Shown: positions 1-7,646, counted from the stretch's first letter. The stretch is DNA of 64,000 bases from Bradyrhizobium sp. OK095 (GCF_900109945.1 NZ_FOBX01000007.1:124001-188000); one strand, 5' to 3'. The notes: generated from the sequence alone by a model not told the origin. Numbers and translations are program-made.

Positions 1-180
1 ACCCGCGATCCGCGTTGTAGCGAGTTGCCCACCTGTCCCGTCTGCGCCGACTCCATGGTCGCCGCCGAAGCTTCTGCGTACGTGTCGGACCACGTGATCA
101 GCTACCTCTGGACCTGCGACACTTGCGGCTACGGCTTCGTGACCAAGCACGCTGTCAAGCAACGGATTGTCTGCAACTGA
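1..180 (+). CDS. Small zinc-ribbon-like hypothetical protein (5' end cut by window)
   Basis: Frame 1 is open from the first base to a TGA at 178-180, giving 59 residues; the start codon lies just outside the window. Two CxxC knuckles are visible (CPVC and CDTC), spaced like a small zinc ribbon, and the C-terminus is basic with a final Cys-Asn. Short proteins of this kind are common hypotheticals in Bradyrhizobium. No function can be assigned; zinc binding is inferred from the cysteines only. It converges with tgt. Confidence 0.6.
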   Translation, partial: TRDPRCSELPTCPVCADSMVAAEASAYVSDHVISYLWTCDTCGYGFVTKHAVKQRIVCN

Positions 181-193
181 CGCCTGTCACGCC

Positions 194-1357
194 TTAGCGC
201 GGGGCGATGTCGCCCCTCGCCCAGTCCTCGCGCGTACGCTGATAGAACTCGCCGAACGTTCCGTGTGCGATCGCGTCCCTGATGCCCTGCATCAGGAACT
301 GGTAATAAGCGATATTGATCTCGGACAGCAGCATCGCCCCCAGCGTCTCGCCCGCCTTGACGAGATGATGCAGATAGGCGCGCGCGTAGTTGCGCGTCGA
401 CGGCCATGAGCTGTCTTCGTCGAGCGGGCGCGGATCGTCGGCGTGGCGCGCGTTGCGCAAATTGACCTGGCCGAAGCGGGTGAAGGCGACGCCGTGGCGG
501 CCATTGCGCGTCGGCATCACGCAATCGAACATGTCGATGCCGCGTTTGACGGCTTCGAGGATGTCGTCGGGCGTGCCGACGCCCATCAAATAGCGCGGCC
601 GCTCTTTCGGCAGCATCGGCGCGGTCTCGTCGATCATCGCCAGCATCACCGCCTGCGGCTCGCCGACGGCAAGGCCGCCGATCGCATAGCCGTGGAAGCC
701 GATCTCGACGAGCCCCTCGGCGCTGGCATGACGAAGCTGCGGGATGTCGCCGCCCTGCACGATGCCGAACAGCATGTAGCCGTCGGGGGCGCTCTCGAAC
801 GCGCGTTTGCTGCGCTCGGCCCAGCGCAGCGACAACCGCATCGCGCGCTCGATGTCGTCGCGCTCGGCCGGCAGACGCACGCATTCGTCCATCTGCATCG
901 CGATATCGGAGCCGAGGAAGCGCTGCACCTCGATCGAGCGCTCCGGCGACAATTCGACCTTGGCGCCATCGATATGCGAGCGGAAGGTGACGGCGTGCTC
1001 TGTGACCTTGCGTAGATCCGACAGCGACATCACCTGGAAGCCACCGGAATCCGTCAACATCGGCCCGTTCCAGCCGGTGAATGTCTGCAAGCCGCCGAGT
1101 GCTGCGATCCGCTCGGCGCCGGGGCGCAGCATCAGATGATAGGTATTGCCGAGCACGATGTCGGCGCCGGCATCGCGCACCTCGCGCCAGTGCATGCCCT
1201 TCATGGCGCCGGCGGTTCCGACCGGCATGAAGGCCGGCGTCCGCACCACGCCATGCGGCGTCGTCAGGCGCCCGGTGCGCGCGGCGCCATCGGTGGCGAG
1301 CAGCTCGAAATGATTGGGAAGATCGGTGTTGGGCAGATCGGTGTCAGGGAGATTCAT
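194..1357 (-). CDS. tgt: Queuine/preQ1 tRNA-guanine transglycosylase
   Basis: Tgt swaps guanine 34 of GUN-anticodon tRNAs for preQ1 in queuosine synthesis. The protein is about 387 residues, normal for bacterial Tgt. It shows the DSGGFQ substrate loop, the FGIVQGG segment, GGLAVGE, and the catalytic Asp region MFDCVMPTR. The frame opens further upstream, but the ATG at 1357 starts the family-like N-terminus. The extra leading residues are a short duplication of a D-L-P-N-T unit. The zinc ligands usual near the C-terminus are not obvious by eye, which I would check. In many Rhizobiales it directly follows queA; here queA lies 5.2 kb away on the same strand. Confidence 0.95.
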   Translation of the reverse strand: MNLPDTDLPNTDLPNHFELLATDGAARTGRLTTPHGVVRTPAFMPVGTAGAMKGMHWREVRDAGADIVLGNTYHLMLRPGAERIAALGGLQTFTGWNGPMLTDSGGFQVMSLSDLRKVTEHAVTFRSHIDGAKVELSPERSIEVQRFLGSDIAMQMDECVRLPAERDDIERAMRLSLRWAERSKRAFESAPDGYMLFGIVQGGDIPQLRHASAEGLVEIGFHGYAIGGLAVGEPQAVMLAMIDETAPMLPKERPRYLMGVGTPDDILEAVKRGIDMFDCVMPTRNGRHGVAFTRFGQVNLRNARHADDPRPLDEDSSWPSTRNYARAYLHHLVKAGETLGAMLLSEINIAYYQFLMQGIRDAIAHGTFGEFYQRTREDWARGDIAPR

Positions 1358-1465
1358 GGCGGTGCTTATTGCGTGTCGGCAGAGGCCGATCAACCCGCTC
1401 GCAGCGGTCCTGCGTCAGACTGGGACACATTTGGCGCGGACTTGATGGCTGCCAAGGCTTGTTAA

Positions 1466-1490
1466 ATAAAACGATACAGTGTAGTTTTAT
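1466..1490. promoter_or_regulatory. Putative TetR-type operator upstream of the patatin gene
   Basis: This is a 25-bp imperfect palindrome centred on 1478, with 7-bp outer arms ATAAAAC/GTTTTAT and inner half-sites ATAC/GTGT. Its left 12 bases are identical to the left half of the palindrome at 3676-3700. A TTGTTA at 1459-1464 is placed like a -35 element with the palindrome in the spacer. It lies about 100 bp before the patatin-like gene, which is followed by a TetR gene, so binding by that regulator is the natural inference. Confidence 0.6.
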
Positions 1491-1587
1491 GTCGGGGGCT
1501 GGATGAGATGCCGCGGCGCGTTGCCGGCGGCGGTAGATGCGTGATCGCCAGCCACCGACAATGCCCCCCGCTTCATGTTCGACTGAG

Positions 1588-2745
1588 ATGTCCGGCCCCT
1601 CGCATGGCTGGATAAGACAGACAGGCACCCGTCTGACCACATGGCTGGTCCTGACCTGCATCCTTGCACTCGGCGCCTGCACCTCCCTGCCCCGCACGCC
1701 CTACACGGCCGCTGAGGCCAGTACATCGCGCGTGCTCGATATCGACGGCCTCAGGCGCTACGCCGACGATCCGATCACCAAATTCAGCTTCGAGAAGGAC
1801 ACCAGCACCGCCACGAAGTCCTACCTCGCGCTCTCCGGCGGAGGCGCGGACGGCGCCTATGGCGTCGGCGTGCTCAACGGCTGGAGTGCCGCCGGCACCC
1901 GCCCGAGCTTCTCCGTGGTCTCCGGCGTCAGCACCGGCGGCCTGATCGCGCCCTTTGCGTTCCTTGGACGCCAATATGACGACACGCTGAAGGACGTCTA
2001 CACCAGCGGCATCGCGGAGAGCCTCCTGAGCGATCCCAGCATCATGCGCGTGCTGTTCGGCTCCGGCCTGTTCGGCAATACGCGGTTGCGCGAGCTCGTC
2101 GCACGCTATGTCGGGCCGGAGATCCTGGCGCAGGTCGCGCGCGAAAACGCCAGGGGACGAAGGCTGCTGATCGTAACGACCGATCTCGACACCCAGCGCA
2201 CCGCGATCTGGGACATGGGCAAGATTGCCGCGGTCGGCACACCCGAAGCGCTCAAACTGTTTCGCGACGTGATGGCGGCTTCGGCAAGCATTCCGCTGGT
2301 ATTCCCGCCGATCATGATCGACGCCGAAGGCCAGGGCCGCAGGTTTCAGGAGATGCACGTCGACGGCGGCGTGACATCGCCGGTGCTGACGTTGCCGGAG
2401 GCCCTGCTGTTCCAGGATAGCCGCCTTCCGGGCACCGCGAAGATGGACATCTACATCCTCGTCAACAAGAAGATCGAACGCAATTTCGAGCTGGTGTCCA
2501 ACAGCACCATCGACGTTGCCTCGCGCAGCCTGTCGGCGATCACGCAGTCGCAGACCCGCTCGATCATCTTCTCGACCTATGATTTCGCCAAGCGCAACCG
2601 GCTGGGTTTCCACCTCTCCTACATCGCGCGCGATTATCCCGCGCCGCCCTCGGAAGGGTTCGACACCGCCTATATGCGGGCGCTGTATCAGTACGGATAT
2701 GAGAAGGCCGCATCCGGCCAGGCGTGGGCTTCGACGCTGCCGTGA
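1588..2745 (+). CDS. Patatin-like phospholipase lipoprotein
   Basis: The sequence shows a lipoprotein signal with lipobox ALGAC about 31 residues from the chosen ATG. The patatin fold follows: a glycine-rich oxyanion loop (SGGGADGAYG), a nucleophile elbow GVSTG with Ser, and a DGG motif (HVDGG) carrying the dyad Asp. This family hydrolyses lipid acyl esters; the lipobox suggests attachment to the periplasmic face of a membrane. The frame opens at 1537, but 1588 gives a compact signal peptide; no strong Shine-Dalgarno decides the start. A TetR gene follows 98 bp downstream on the same strand, and a matching operator-like palindrome lies upstream, suggesting a regulated pair. The lipid substrate is unknown. 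Confidence 0.85.
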   Translation: MSGPSHGWIRQTGTRLTTWLVLTCILALGACTSLPRTPYTAAEASTSRVLDIDGLRRYADDPITKFSFEKDTSTATKSYLALSGGGADGAYGVGVLNGWSAAGTRPSFSVVSGVSTGGLIAPFAFLGRQYDDTLKDVYTSGIAESLLSDPSIMRVLFGSGLFGNTRLRELVARYVGPEILAQVARENARGRRLLIVTTDLDTQRTAIWDMGKIAAVGTPEALKLFRDVMAASASIPLVFPPIMIDAEGQGRRFQEMHVDGGVTSPVLTLPEALLFQDSRLPGTAKMDIYILVNKKIERNFELVSNSTIDVASRSLSAITQSQTRSIIFSTYDFAKRNRLGFHLSYIARDYPAPPSEGFDTAYMRALYQYGYEKAASGQAWASTLP

Positions 2746-2843
2746 ACGCTCGTGACGGAACGAGGCCCTGCTGATACCGTTGACGATACGGCCAATTCGG
2801 CCAGATTCGCGATGACGCCCCCGCTCCTGCGCGATATAGAGCA

Positions 2844-3617
2844 ATGACGAGCAACGCGCAGGAATCAATGGGCATGGGATTGACTGCGACGAGGACAAAA
2901 CCGGCGGCGCGGCGCGAGCTGCCGAAATCGCGCGGCGGCCGACCGACCAAGTCCGCCGCGATCGAGCGCGACCAGCGGCTGATTGAGGTCGCCACCCGCC
3001 TGTTCCTGGACCGCGGTTTTGATGCGACCTCGCTCGATGCGGTCGCAGAAGCAGCACGGGTGAGCAAGCCGACCGTCTATTCCCGTTATGGCGACAAGCG
3101 CGGCCTGTTTGCGGCCGTGCTGAGGCGCGAGATCGCGCGCTGGCTCGCGCCGCTGTCGGCGGCAGCTGAGACGCAGCTCTCCAGCGCCTCGGACATCTCC
3201 GTCGAGCAGCGGCTGGTCGAGATCGGGCGCGAGATGCTGACCTTCACCTGCGGGCCTGACGCCGTCGCGTTCAGCCGCATGATGACGTCACAGGCCATCA
3301 ACTTCCCCGACATCGCCAAGCTCGGCAAGGAAGAAGGTTGGCTGAAAGCCGTCGCCACCACGGCGCGCTTCTTCGACCGTCTGGTAACGCAAGGCGCGCT
3401 CGACGTCGACGACACGACGATCGCGGCAGAGGTCTTTCTCGATGTCGTCGTCGGTCACACCCACCGCATGGCGACGTTCGGGACGGCGCTGGAGCTGAAA
3501 GACGCGGAAAAGCGGATGCGCGCCGCGATCAAGCTGTTTCTGGCCGGTGCGCTGGGTCCGGCCGACCGCGTCCAGCCTCCCCCCAAGAGCACACCGCGCC
3601 GGCGTTCGTCCCGCTGA
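2844..3617 (+). CDS. TetR/AcrR family transcriptional regulator
   Basis: After a basic, poorly ordered 35-residue N-terminus comes a typical TetR helix-turn-helix region. It runs from ATRLFLDRGFDATSLDAVAE through RVSKPTVYSRYGDKRGLFAA, roughly residues 48-95. The rest is a helical ligand-binding/dimer domain resembling the AefR-like C-terminal class, and the tail is basic. At 257 residues it is slightly long because of both tails. It probably binds the matching palindromes at 1466-1490 and 3676-3700, which would make it a repressor of the patatin operon and of the PepSY gene. The inducing ligand is unknown. Confidence 0.85.
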   Translation: MTSNAQESMGMGLTATRTKPAARRELPKSRGGRPTKSAAIERDQRLIEVATRLFLDRGFDATSLDAVAEAARVSKPTVYSRYGDKRGLFAAVLRREIARWLAPLSAAAETQLSSASDISVEQRLVEIGREMLTFTCGPDAVAFSRMMTSQAINFPDIAKLGKEEGWLKAVATTARFFDRLVTQGALDVDDTTIAAEVFLDVVVGHTHRMATFGTALELKDAEKRMRAAIKLFLAGALGPADRVQPPPKSTPRRRSSR

Positions 3618-3666
3618 CAATTCCGTGAGGTTGCGATCTATCCCCTGGGGGAACACGCCCTCGCAA

Positions 3667-3700
3667 TTGACCAAAATAAAACGATACGGTATGGTTTAGT
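3667..3700 (+). promoter_or_regulatory. Promoter with overlapping TetR-type operator for the PepSY gene
   Basis: TTGACC at 3667-3672 and TATGGT at 3690-3695, 17 bp apart, make a plausible sigma-70 promoter. The spacer and -10 box are covered by a palindrome centred on 3688 (AAAC/GTTT outer arms, ATAC/GTAT inner arms, 16 of 18 arm positions matched). The left half equals that of the site at 1466-1490. The geometry fits repression by the adjacent TetR protein. The transcript would have a 5' leader of about 170 nt containing GC-rich inverted repeats (for example ACGGACC 3711-3717 with GGTCCGT 3742-3748). Confidence 0.55.
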
Positions 3701-3869
3701 TATAGGCGGCACGGACCGCTTTTTTCACCAGCCCCAAAAGAGGTCCGTATCGCTGAGATCGCCGCGGCGGGTACAGCCCGCCACGACGCTCCGCGGCCGG
3801 CCGACGCCCAAGGTCGGCCGCGAATTCTTTACGATCATCCGGCACACTCGTTGGCCGAGGGTTTCGAGC

Positions 3870-4472
3870 ATGACGACCGCCAAACGATGGACTTCGCAAC
3901 TGCTTGCGATCGCCTTGCCCGCGCTGCTGTTCGCAGCGCCCGCGCAGGCGATCGTGACCACGGGCACGCCGACCGCGCTTCGCAGCGACACAGATGGTGA
4001 CACCGAGGCGGACCGCCAAGCGGTCAGCCGCGAAATCGAACGATTCCGCAGCTCCTCGATCTCGATCAGCCAGGCCATGGCGATTGCGGAAGCCCGCCAC
4101 GCCGGCGCCACGACGGCAGATGTGAGTTTCGACGGCGCTTCGGGCGTGCCGGTCTACCGGGTGAAAACCCTGCACAACGACCGGATCTGGCGCCACACCA
4201 TCAATGCCACGACCGGCGAGCTCATCGGCGGCGAAGCCGCCCTTCCCATCGCCGAGCTCGACCTCGACGATCGCAACAACCTCGCAGCGCTCGGTGCGAT
4301 CAGGCACCGCCTCGCGGATGCCGTGCATGTTGCCGAGCGCGCCGCTTCGGGCAAGGCGATCAGCGGTGGCCTCGTGCGCGAAGGCGGCCGGCTCAATTTC
4401 GCGATCGTCGTGATCAGCGGCGACGACCTCAAGGAGGTCATCCTTGAGCCGCCGGGCGCCCGGACGAAGTAG
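3870..4472 (+). CDS. Secreted PepSY-domain protein
   Basis: The 200-residue product starts with a clear Sec signal peptide, cut after about AQA at residue 27. A central PepSY-like stretch follows (Q-A-M-A-I-A-E ... F-D-G-A-S-G-V-P-V-Y-R-V-K ... I-N-A-T-T-G-E-L-I-G). PepSY domains are thought to inhibit peptidases or act in periplasmic sensing; the role here is unknown. A GAGGG 8 bases before ATG 3870 supports the start. It is a single gene with its own promoter, which overlaps a TetR-type palindrome. Confidence 0.75.
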   Translation: MTTAKRWTSQLLAIALPALLFAAPAQAIVTTGTPTALRSDTDGDTEADRQAVSREIERFRSSSISISQAMAIAEARHAGATTADVSFDGASGVPVYRVKTLHNDRIWRHTINATTGELIGGEAALPIAELDLDDRNNLAALGAIRHRLADAVHVAERAASGKAISGGLVREGGRLNFAIVVISGDDLKEVILEPPGARTK

Positions 4473-4515
4473 CGACGGGTCCCGGCTGGGCGGCCACAAT
4501 CTCGCCGAAAAGCCA

Positions 4516-4544
4516 TTGACGGGCGCAAAACTCTCCCGCATAAG
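4516..4544 (+). promoter_or_regulatory. Promoter of the asd leader transcript
   Basis: TTGACG at 4516-4521 and CATAAG at 4539-4544 are separated by 17 bp. The expected start of transcription (about 4551-4553) coincides with the ATG at 4553, so the leader ORF would be leaderless or nearly so. The -10 element matches the consensus at four of six positions. Confidence 0.5.
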
Positions 4545-4552
4545 TCGCCGCC

Positions 4553-4624
4553 ATGTTCACGACCACCAAACGCGCGACCAAAACCACCACGGCCTTCGGG
4601 GCCCGGGGAGGCGTGCGCGTGTAG
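4553..4624 (+). CDS. Threonine-rich leader peptide before asd
   Basis: A 23-codon ORF (ATG 4553, TAG 4622-4624) has seven Thr codons in its first 13 positions, in two runs of three (4559-4567 and 4583-4591) plus one at 4577. It begins at the predicted transcription start and is followed by a strong terminator hairpin at 4654-4684 and then by asd, whose pathway leads to Thr. This is the layout of amino-acid leader peptides such as ThrL of enteric bacteria. It has no Shine-Dalgarno of its own; initiation on a leaderless mRNA, as described for rhizobial trpL, would fit. The peptide itself needs no function. Inference from layout and codon content only. Confidence 0.6.
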   Translation: MFTTTKRATKTTTAFGARGGVRV

Positions 4625-4684
4625 TCGTCGACTAAAACGCACTAGCTCTACCGAAGCCCCGCCTTAAAGGTCCGGGGCTTTTTT
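4591..4684 (+). promoter_or_regulatory. Putative ribosome-mediated attenuator (antiterminator/terminator)
   Basis: Alternative pairings are visible. GGCC at 4591-4594 can pair with GGCC at 4600-4603, starting on the last Thr codon. CTTCGG at 4594-4599 can pair with CCGAAG at 4651-4656. CGGGG at 4597-4601 or 4604-4608 can pair with CCCCG at 4657-4661, the terminator's 5' arm. The terminator is AAGCCCCG (4654-4661) with CGGGGCTT (4673-4680), followed by more T. A ribosome stalled on Thr codons would cover the first arm and favour the antiterminator, so read-through into asd would rise when charged tRNA-Thr is scarce. Confidence 0.5.
4654..4684 (+). terminator. Intrinsic terminator between leader ORF and asd
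   Basis: A perfect 8-bp stem (AAGCCCCG/CGGGGCTT) has an 11-base loop that can itself fold, followed by a T run through 4684. It lies inside the asd leader, 44 bp before the asd start, so it is probably conditional. It is 180 bp past the PepSY stop and downstream of a separate promoter, so it is less likely to be that gene's ordinary terminator. Confidence 0.75.
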
Positions 4685-4727
4685 GTTGTCTAAATCTCAG
4701 CTCAACCGAAATGGAATGGAGGACACA

Positions 4728-5753
4728 GTGAGTAACGATCCCGTCGTCGCGATTGTCGGCGTCACCGGTGCGGTGGGCGCCGAATTCATCGCCACCATGG
4801 ACAAGCGCGGCTTTCGCGTCGGCAAGCTCAAGGCGCTCGCAAGCGCCCGCTCAGCCGGCAAGACGGTGTCGTTCCGCGGGCAAAACATCGTCATCGAGGA
4901 GCTGACCGAGCGCGCCTTCGAGGGCGTCGATATCGCGCTGTTCTCGGCCGGTGGCAGCATCTCGAAGAAGTTCGCACCGATCGCGGTCAAGGCCGGCGCC
5001 GTCGTGGTCGACAACTCCTCCGCCTTCCGCATGGATCCGAACGTGCCGCTGGTGATCCCCGAGGTCAACGGCAACCGCATCCGCGACCACAAGGGCATCA
5101 TCGCTAACCCGAACTGCGCCGCGATCACCGCGCTGGTGCCGCTCTGGCCGATCCACCAGAAGAACCGCATCAAGCGCGTGATCATCTCGACCTACCAGGC
5201 AGCCTCCGGCGCCGGCGCCGCCGCGATGGAGGAACTCGTCGAGTCCACCCGCGCCAACCTCAACGGACAGGTCTATACGCCCAAGGTGATGCCGCACCCC
5301 TACGCCTTCAATCTCTTCAACCACAACACCGCGGTCGATCCGGAGACCGGCTACAACGACGAAGAGACCAAGGTCATCCAGGAGACCCGCAAGATTTTCG
5401 AGGACGACAAGATCGCCATTGGCGTGACCTGTGTCCGTGTGCCGGTGCTACGCGCCCATTGCGAGGCCATCACCTTCGAATGCGAAAAGCCCATCACCGA
5501 GGACCAGGTTCGCGCCATCATGGCACGGGCGCCCGGCGTGAAAATCGTCGACGATCGCGTGAAGAACTACTTCCCGATGCCGATCGACGCCTCGGGCCAG
5601 GACGACGTCCTGGTCGGCCGCATCCGCAAGGACCTCAGCGATCCCTCAGGGCATTCGATCTCGATGTTCGTGGCGGCCGATCAGCTACTCAAGGGCGCGG
5701 CGCTGAACGCCGTGCAGATCGCCGAGCTGCTGCCGCAGCGCGTGATGGCGTAA
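4728..5753 (+). CDS. asd: Aspartate-semialdehyde dehydrogenase
   Basis: Asd reduces aspartyl phosphate to aspartate semialdehyde, the branch point to lysine/diaminopimelate, methionine and threonine. The 341-residue product has the N-terminal Rossmann motif VGVTGAVG, the SAGGS phosphate loop, the catalytic Cys in NPNC (residue 130), the AASGAG segment, and the conserved Arg and His in VLRAHCE. I chose GTG 4728 because GGAGGA at 4718-4723 sits just before it; the frame opens earlier at 4683 inside the terminator. The leader upstream suggests control by threonine supply. Confidence 0.95.
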   Translation: MSNDPVVAIVGVTGAVGAEFIATMDKRGFRVGKLKALASARSAGKTVSFRGQNIVIEELTERAFEGVDIALFSAGGSISKKFAPIAVKAGAVVVDNSSAFRMDPNVPLVIPEVNGNRIRDHKGIIANPNCAAITALVPLWPIHQKNRIKRVIISTYQAASGAGAAAMEELVESTRANLNGQVYTPKVMPHPYAFNLFNHNTAVDPETGYNDEETKVIQETRKIFEDDKIAIGVTCVRVPVLRAHCEAITFECEKPITEDQVRAIMARAPGVKIVDDRVKNYFPMPIDASGQDDVLVGRIRKDLSDPSGHSISMFVAADQLLKGAALNAVQIAELLPQRVMA

Positions 5754-5764
5754 CGCTGGAGTCG

Positions 5765-5803
5765 TATGGTGGGCAAAGGCACGCAAGCGCCGCGCCCACC
5801 ATA
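5765..5803. repeat. Inverted repeat downstream of asd
   Basis: TATGGTGGGC (5765-5774) and GCCCACCATA (5794-5803) form a perfect 10-bp stem around a 19-base loop. A second GCCCACCC follows near 5852. Palindromes with this GGTGGGC core are common between genes in Bradyrhizobium; this one could also end the asd transcript, although no T run follows. Confidence 0.6.
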
Positions 5804-5872
5804 TCTCTCCAGCCTTCAAGAACGATGAGGGGCACGCCTCGCTTTGCCCACCCCGGACTTGACTGCACAAGG

Positions 5873-6268
5873 TCAGATAAGCGCCGGTGCAATATCCGTT
5901 TGGCTAAAATCGCTGCCCTTGAACAGCAGTGGCTGGGAATGCGCCTTTGCCAGCGCATAGGCGGCACAATCGATAATGTTCAGCTGCGCTGGATGCCCGC
6001 TGCCTTTGCCAAAGCGCCGAAACGCATCAAAGGCGACTTGCGCCATGTCTCGGTCAAACGGTACCACGACGATCCCCGAGGTCTCGAGCAACTGGTCAAA
6101 AAACTCCACGGCCTCCGACCCGAAGCGAGCGGAGAGCACGATTTTAGTTTCGAGTGCAGCCACTGCCGACATCGAAAGTTTGTCTGCATTTAGCATGGCG
6201 TCGCGATAGCGAGCCCCATCCGGCTCATTGGTGATCGTCGCAATTATCGCAGACGTATCTAAGACCAT
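5873..6268 (-). CDS. vapC: VapC-type PIN-domain toxin
   Basis: The 131-residue PIN protein has the expected acidic residues: Asp in VLDTSA at the N-terminus, Glu in ALETKI, Asp in NIIDCAAYA and Asp in GSDFSQTDI near the C-terminus. VapC toxins are Mg-dependent endoribonucleases, usually cutting tRNA or rRNA, and are neutralised by a cognate VapB. Its ATG overlaps the vapB stop by 4 bp (ATGA at 6265-6268), typical of a coupled toxin-antitoxin pair. All key acidic residues appear present, so it may be active. Confidence 0.85.
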   Translation of the reverse strand: MVLDTSAIIATITNEPDGARYRDAMLNADKLSMSAVAALETKIVLSARFGSEAVEFFDQLLETSGIVVVPFDRDMAQVAFDAFRRFGKGSGHPAQLNIIDCAAYALAKAHSQPLLFKGSDFSQTDIAPALI

Positions 6269-6513
6269 CAGGACGGCAATCCGAACTGGTCATATCCAAC
6301 GATTTCTTCCGCTGGCCGGGGATCGAGCACATGCAAGCGGGATGTTCGCTCAAAGAAGGAATTCGAGGCAGTTCGCCTGTCCGCCGAGGCTGGCCAAGCC
6401 ACACGAGACAGACGCTCCTCGATGGCGCGCTCCAATGCCGTCTCGATATCTTCGCCAGTAAGCCGGGCGAGACGCTGGGCAAGTTCATCAACCTTCGCAG
6501 AACGGATATTCAT
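6268..6513 (-). CDS. vapB: VapB-type antitoxin
   Basis: The 81-residue protein starts MNIRSAKVDELAQRLARL, the form of PSK/VapB-type antitoxins in Rhizobiales (transcription factor of the Rv0623 type). The N-terminal half would bind DNA as a dimer. The C-terminal half, with F-F-E-R and G-Y-D-Q-F-G-L, would wrap the toxin. The frame opens at 6600, but ATG 6513 gives the usual length. It is the first gene of a two-gene operon with vapC and probably represses its own promoter; no operator was obvious to me. Confidence 0.8.
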   Translation of the reverse strand: MNIRSAKVDELAQRLARLTGEDIETALERAIEERLSRVAWPASADRRTASNSFFERTSRLHVLDPRPAEEIVGYDQFGLPS

Positions 6514-6572
6514 CGGCAGCTCGGTTTTCGTACCCGCAACGTCCAGTAATGTACCACAACTGTCCCGCCCGG

Positions 6573-7646
6573 TCACTCCCGTTCCCGGAACAACAAACAC
6601 GCATCACCATACGAATAAAACCGGTAGCCGTTCGCGATCGCGTGCGCATAGGCCTGCTGCATCGTCGCGAGGCCCGCGAAGGCCGACACCAGCATGAACA
6701 AGGTCGACTTCGGCAGATGGAAGTTCGTCATCAGCACGTCGACGGCACGGAAGCGATAGCCGGGGGTGATGAAGATCGAGGTCTCGGCCGCGAAGGGCTC
6801 GATGGTGCCGTCCTCAGAGGCGGCGCTTTCGAGCAGCCGCAACGACGTCGTGCCGACGGCGATGATGCGGCCGCCATTGTTCCGCGCGGTGTTGAGCCGC
6901 TCCGCCGTCTCGACCGAGATCGTGCCCCACTCGGCATGCATCCTGTGGCCTTCGGTGTCGTCAACCTTCACCGGCAGGAATGTGCCTGCCCCGACATGCA
7001 GCGTGATGCGGTTGATGCCGACGCCGCGCTCGCGCAACGCTTGCTCCAGCGCTGGCGTGAAATGCAGGCCCGCGGTCGGCGCTGCAACCGCGCCTTCATT
7101 GGCCGCGAACATGGTCTGGTAGTCGGCGAGGTCCTGATCGTCGGGCGTGCGCTTGGAGGCGATATAGGGCGGCAGCGGCGGGCTGCCGAGATCCGCGATG
7201 GCCTGATCGAGCGCCGGGCCGTGGAACGAGAATGACAGCGTCACCTCGCCCTCGGTGCCCTTGGCCTCGACCTCGGCGTCGAGATGGCCGAGCAGGCAGA
7301 CCTTTCCTTCATTGCCGAAACGAATGCGGTCGCCGGCTGTGAGCTTTTTCGCTGGCTTCACCAGCGCCTGCCAGCGCGAGCCATCGAGACGCTTGATCAG
7401 CGTCGCCTCGATCTTCGGCTCGGTCTCGCGGCCGATGCGGCGGCCCTTGAGCTGTGCCGCGATCACCTTGGTGTCGTTGACGACGAGCTGATCGCCGGCC
7501 CTCAACCATTGCGGCAGGTCGGCGATGGTCTGGTCGCGCAGCGCGCCGGTCTCCACGACCAGCATTTTTGCGGAGTCGCGCGGCTGCGCTGGGCGCAAGG
7601 CAATGCGCTCGGGCGGCAGGTCGAAATCGAAGAGGTCAGTGCGCAC
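6573..7646 (-). CDS. queA: tRNA preQ1(34) S-adenosylmethionine ribosyltransferase-isomerase
   Basis: QueA transfers the ribosyl part of AdoMet to preQ1 in tRNA, giving epoxyqueuosine, the step after Tgt. The 357-residue product shows the family start (RTDLFDFDLPPERIALRPA), VVNDTKVI, PTAGLHFT, HVGAGTFLPVK, AVGTTSLR and the C-terminal NFHLPKSTLFMLVSAF. GTG 7646 was chosen because it gives the conserved N-terminus and has AAGG 8 bases upstream; the frame itself opens at 7685. It follows the cyclophilin gene by about 48 bp. tgt is 5.2 kb further along the same strand. Confidence 0.95.
   Translation of the reverse strand: MRTDLFDFDLPPERIALRPAQPRDSAKMLVVETGALRDQTIADLPQWLRAGDQLVVNDTKVIAAQLKGRRIGRETEPKIEATLIKRLDGSRWQALVKPAKKLTAGDRIRFGNEGKVCLLGHLDAEVEAKGTEGEVTLSFSFHGPALDQAIADLGSPPLPPYIASKRTPDDQDLADYQTMFAANEGAVAAPTAGLHFTPALEQALRERGVGINRITLHVGAGTFLPVKVDDTEGHRMHAEWGTISVETAERLNTARNNGGRIIAVGTTSLRLLESAASEDGTIEPFAAETSIFITPGYRFRAVDVLMTNFHLPKSTLFMLVSAFAGLATMQQAYAHAIANGYRFYSYGDACLLFRERE

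Noticed and set aside
2771..2793. GATACCG and CGATACGG near 2771-2790 as a third TetR site before the regulator gene
   Set aside because: The two parts are direct rather than inverted, lack the AAAC/GTTT arms and do not align with the two good palindromes.
1573..3057. 494-residue frame antisense to the patatin and TetR genes
   Set aside because: No domain, and overlaps two clear genes.
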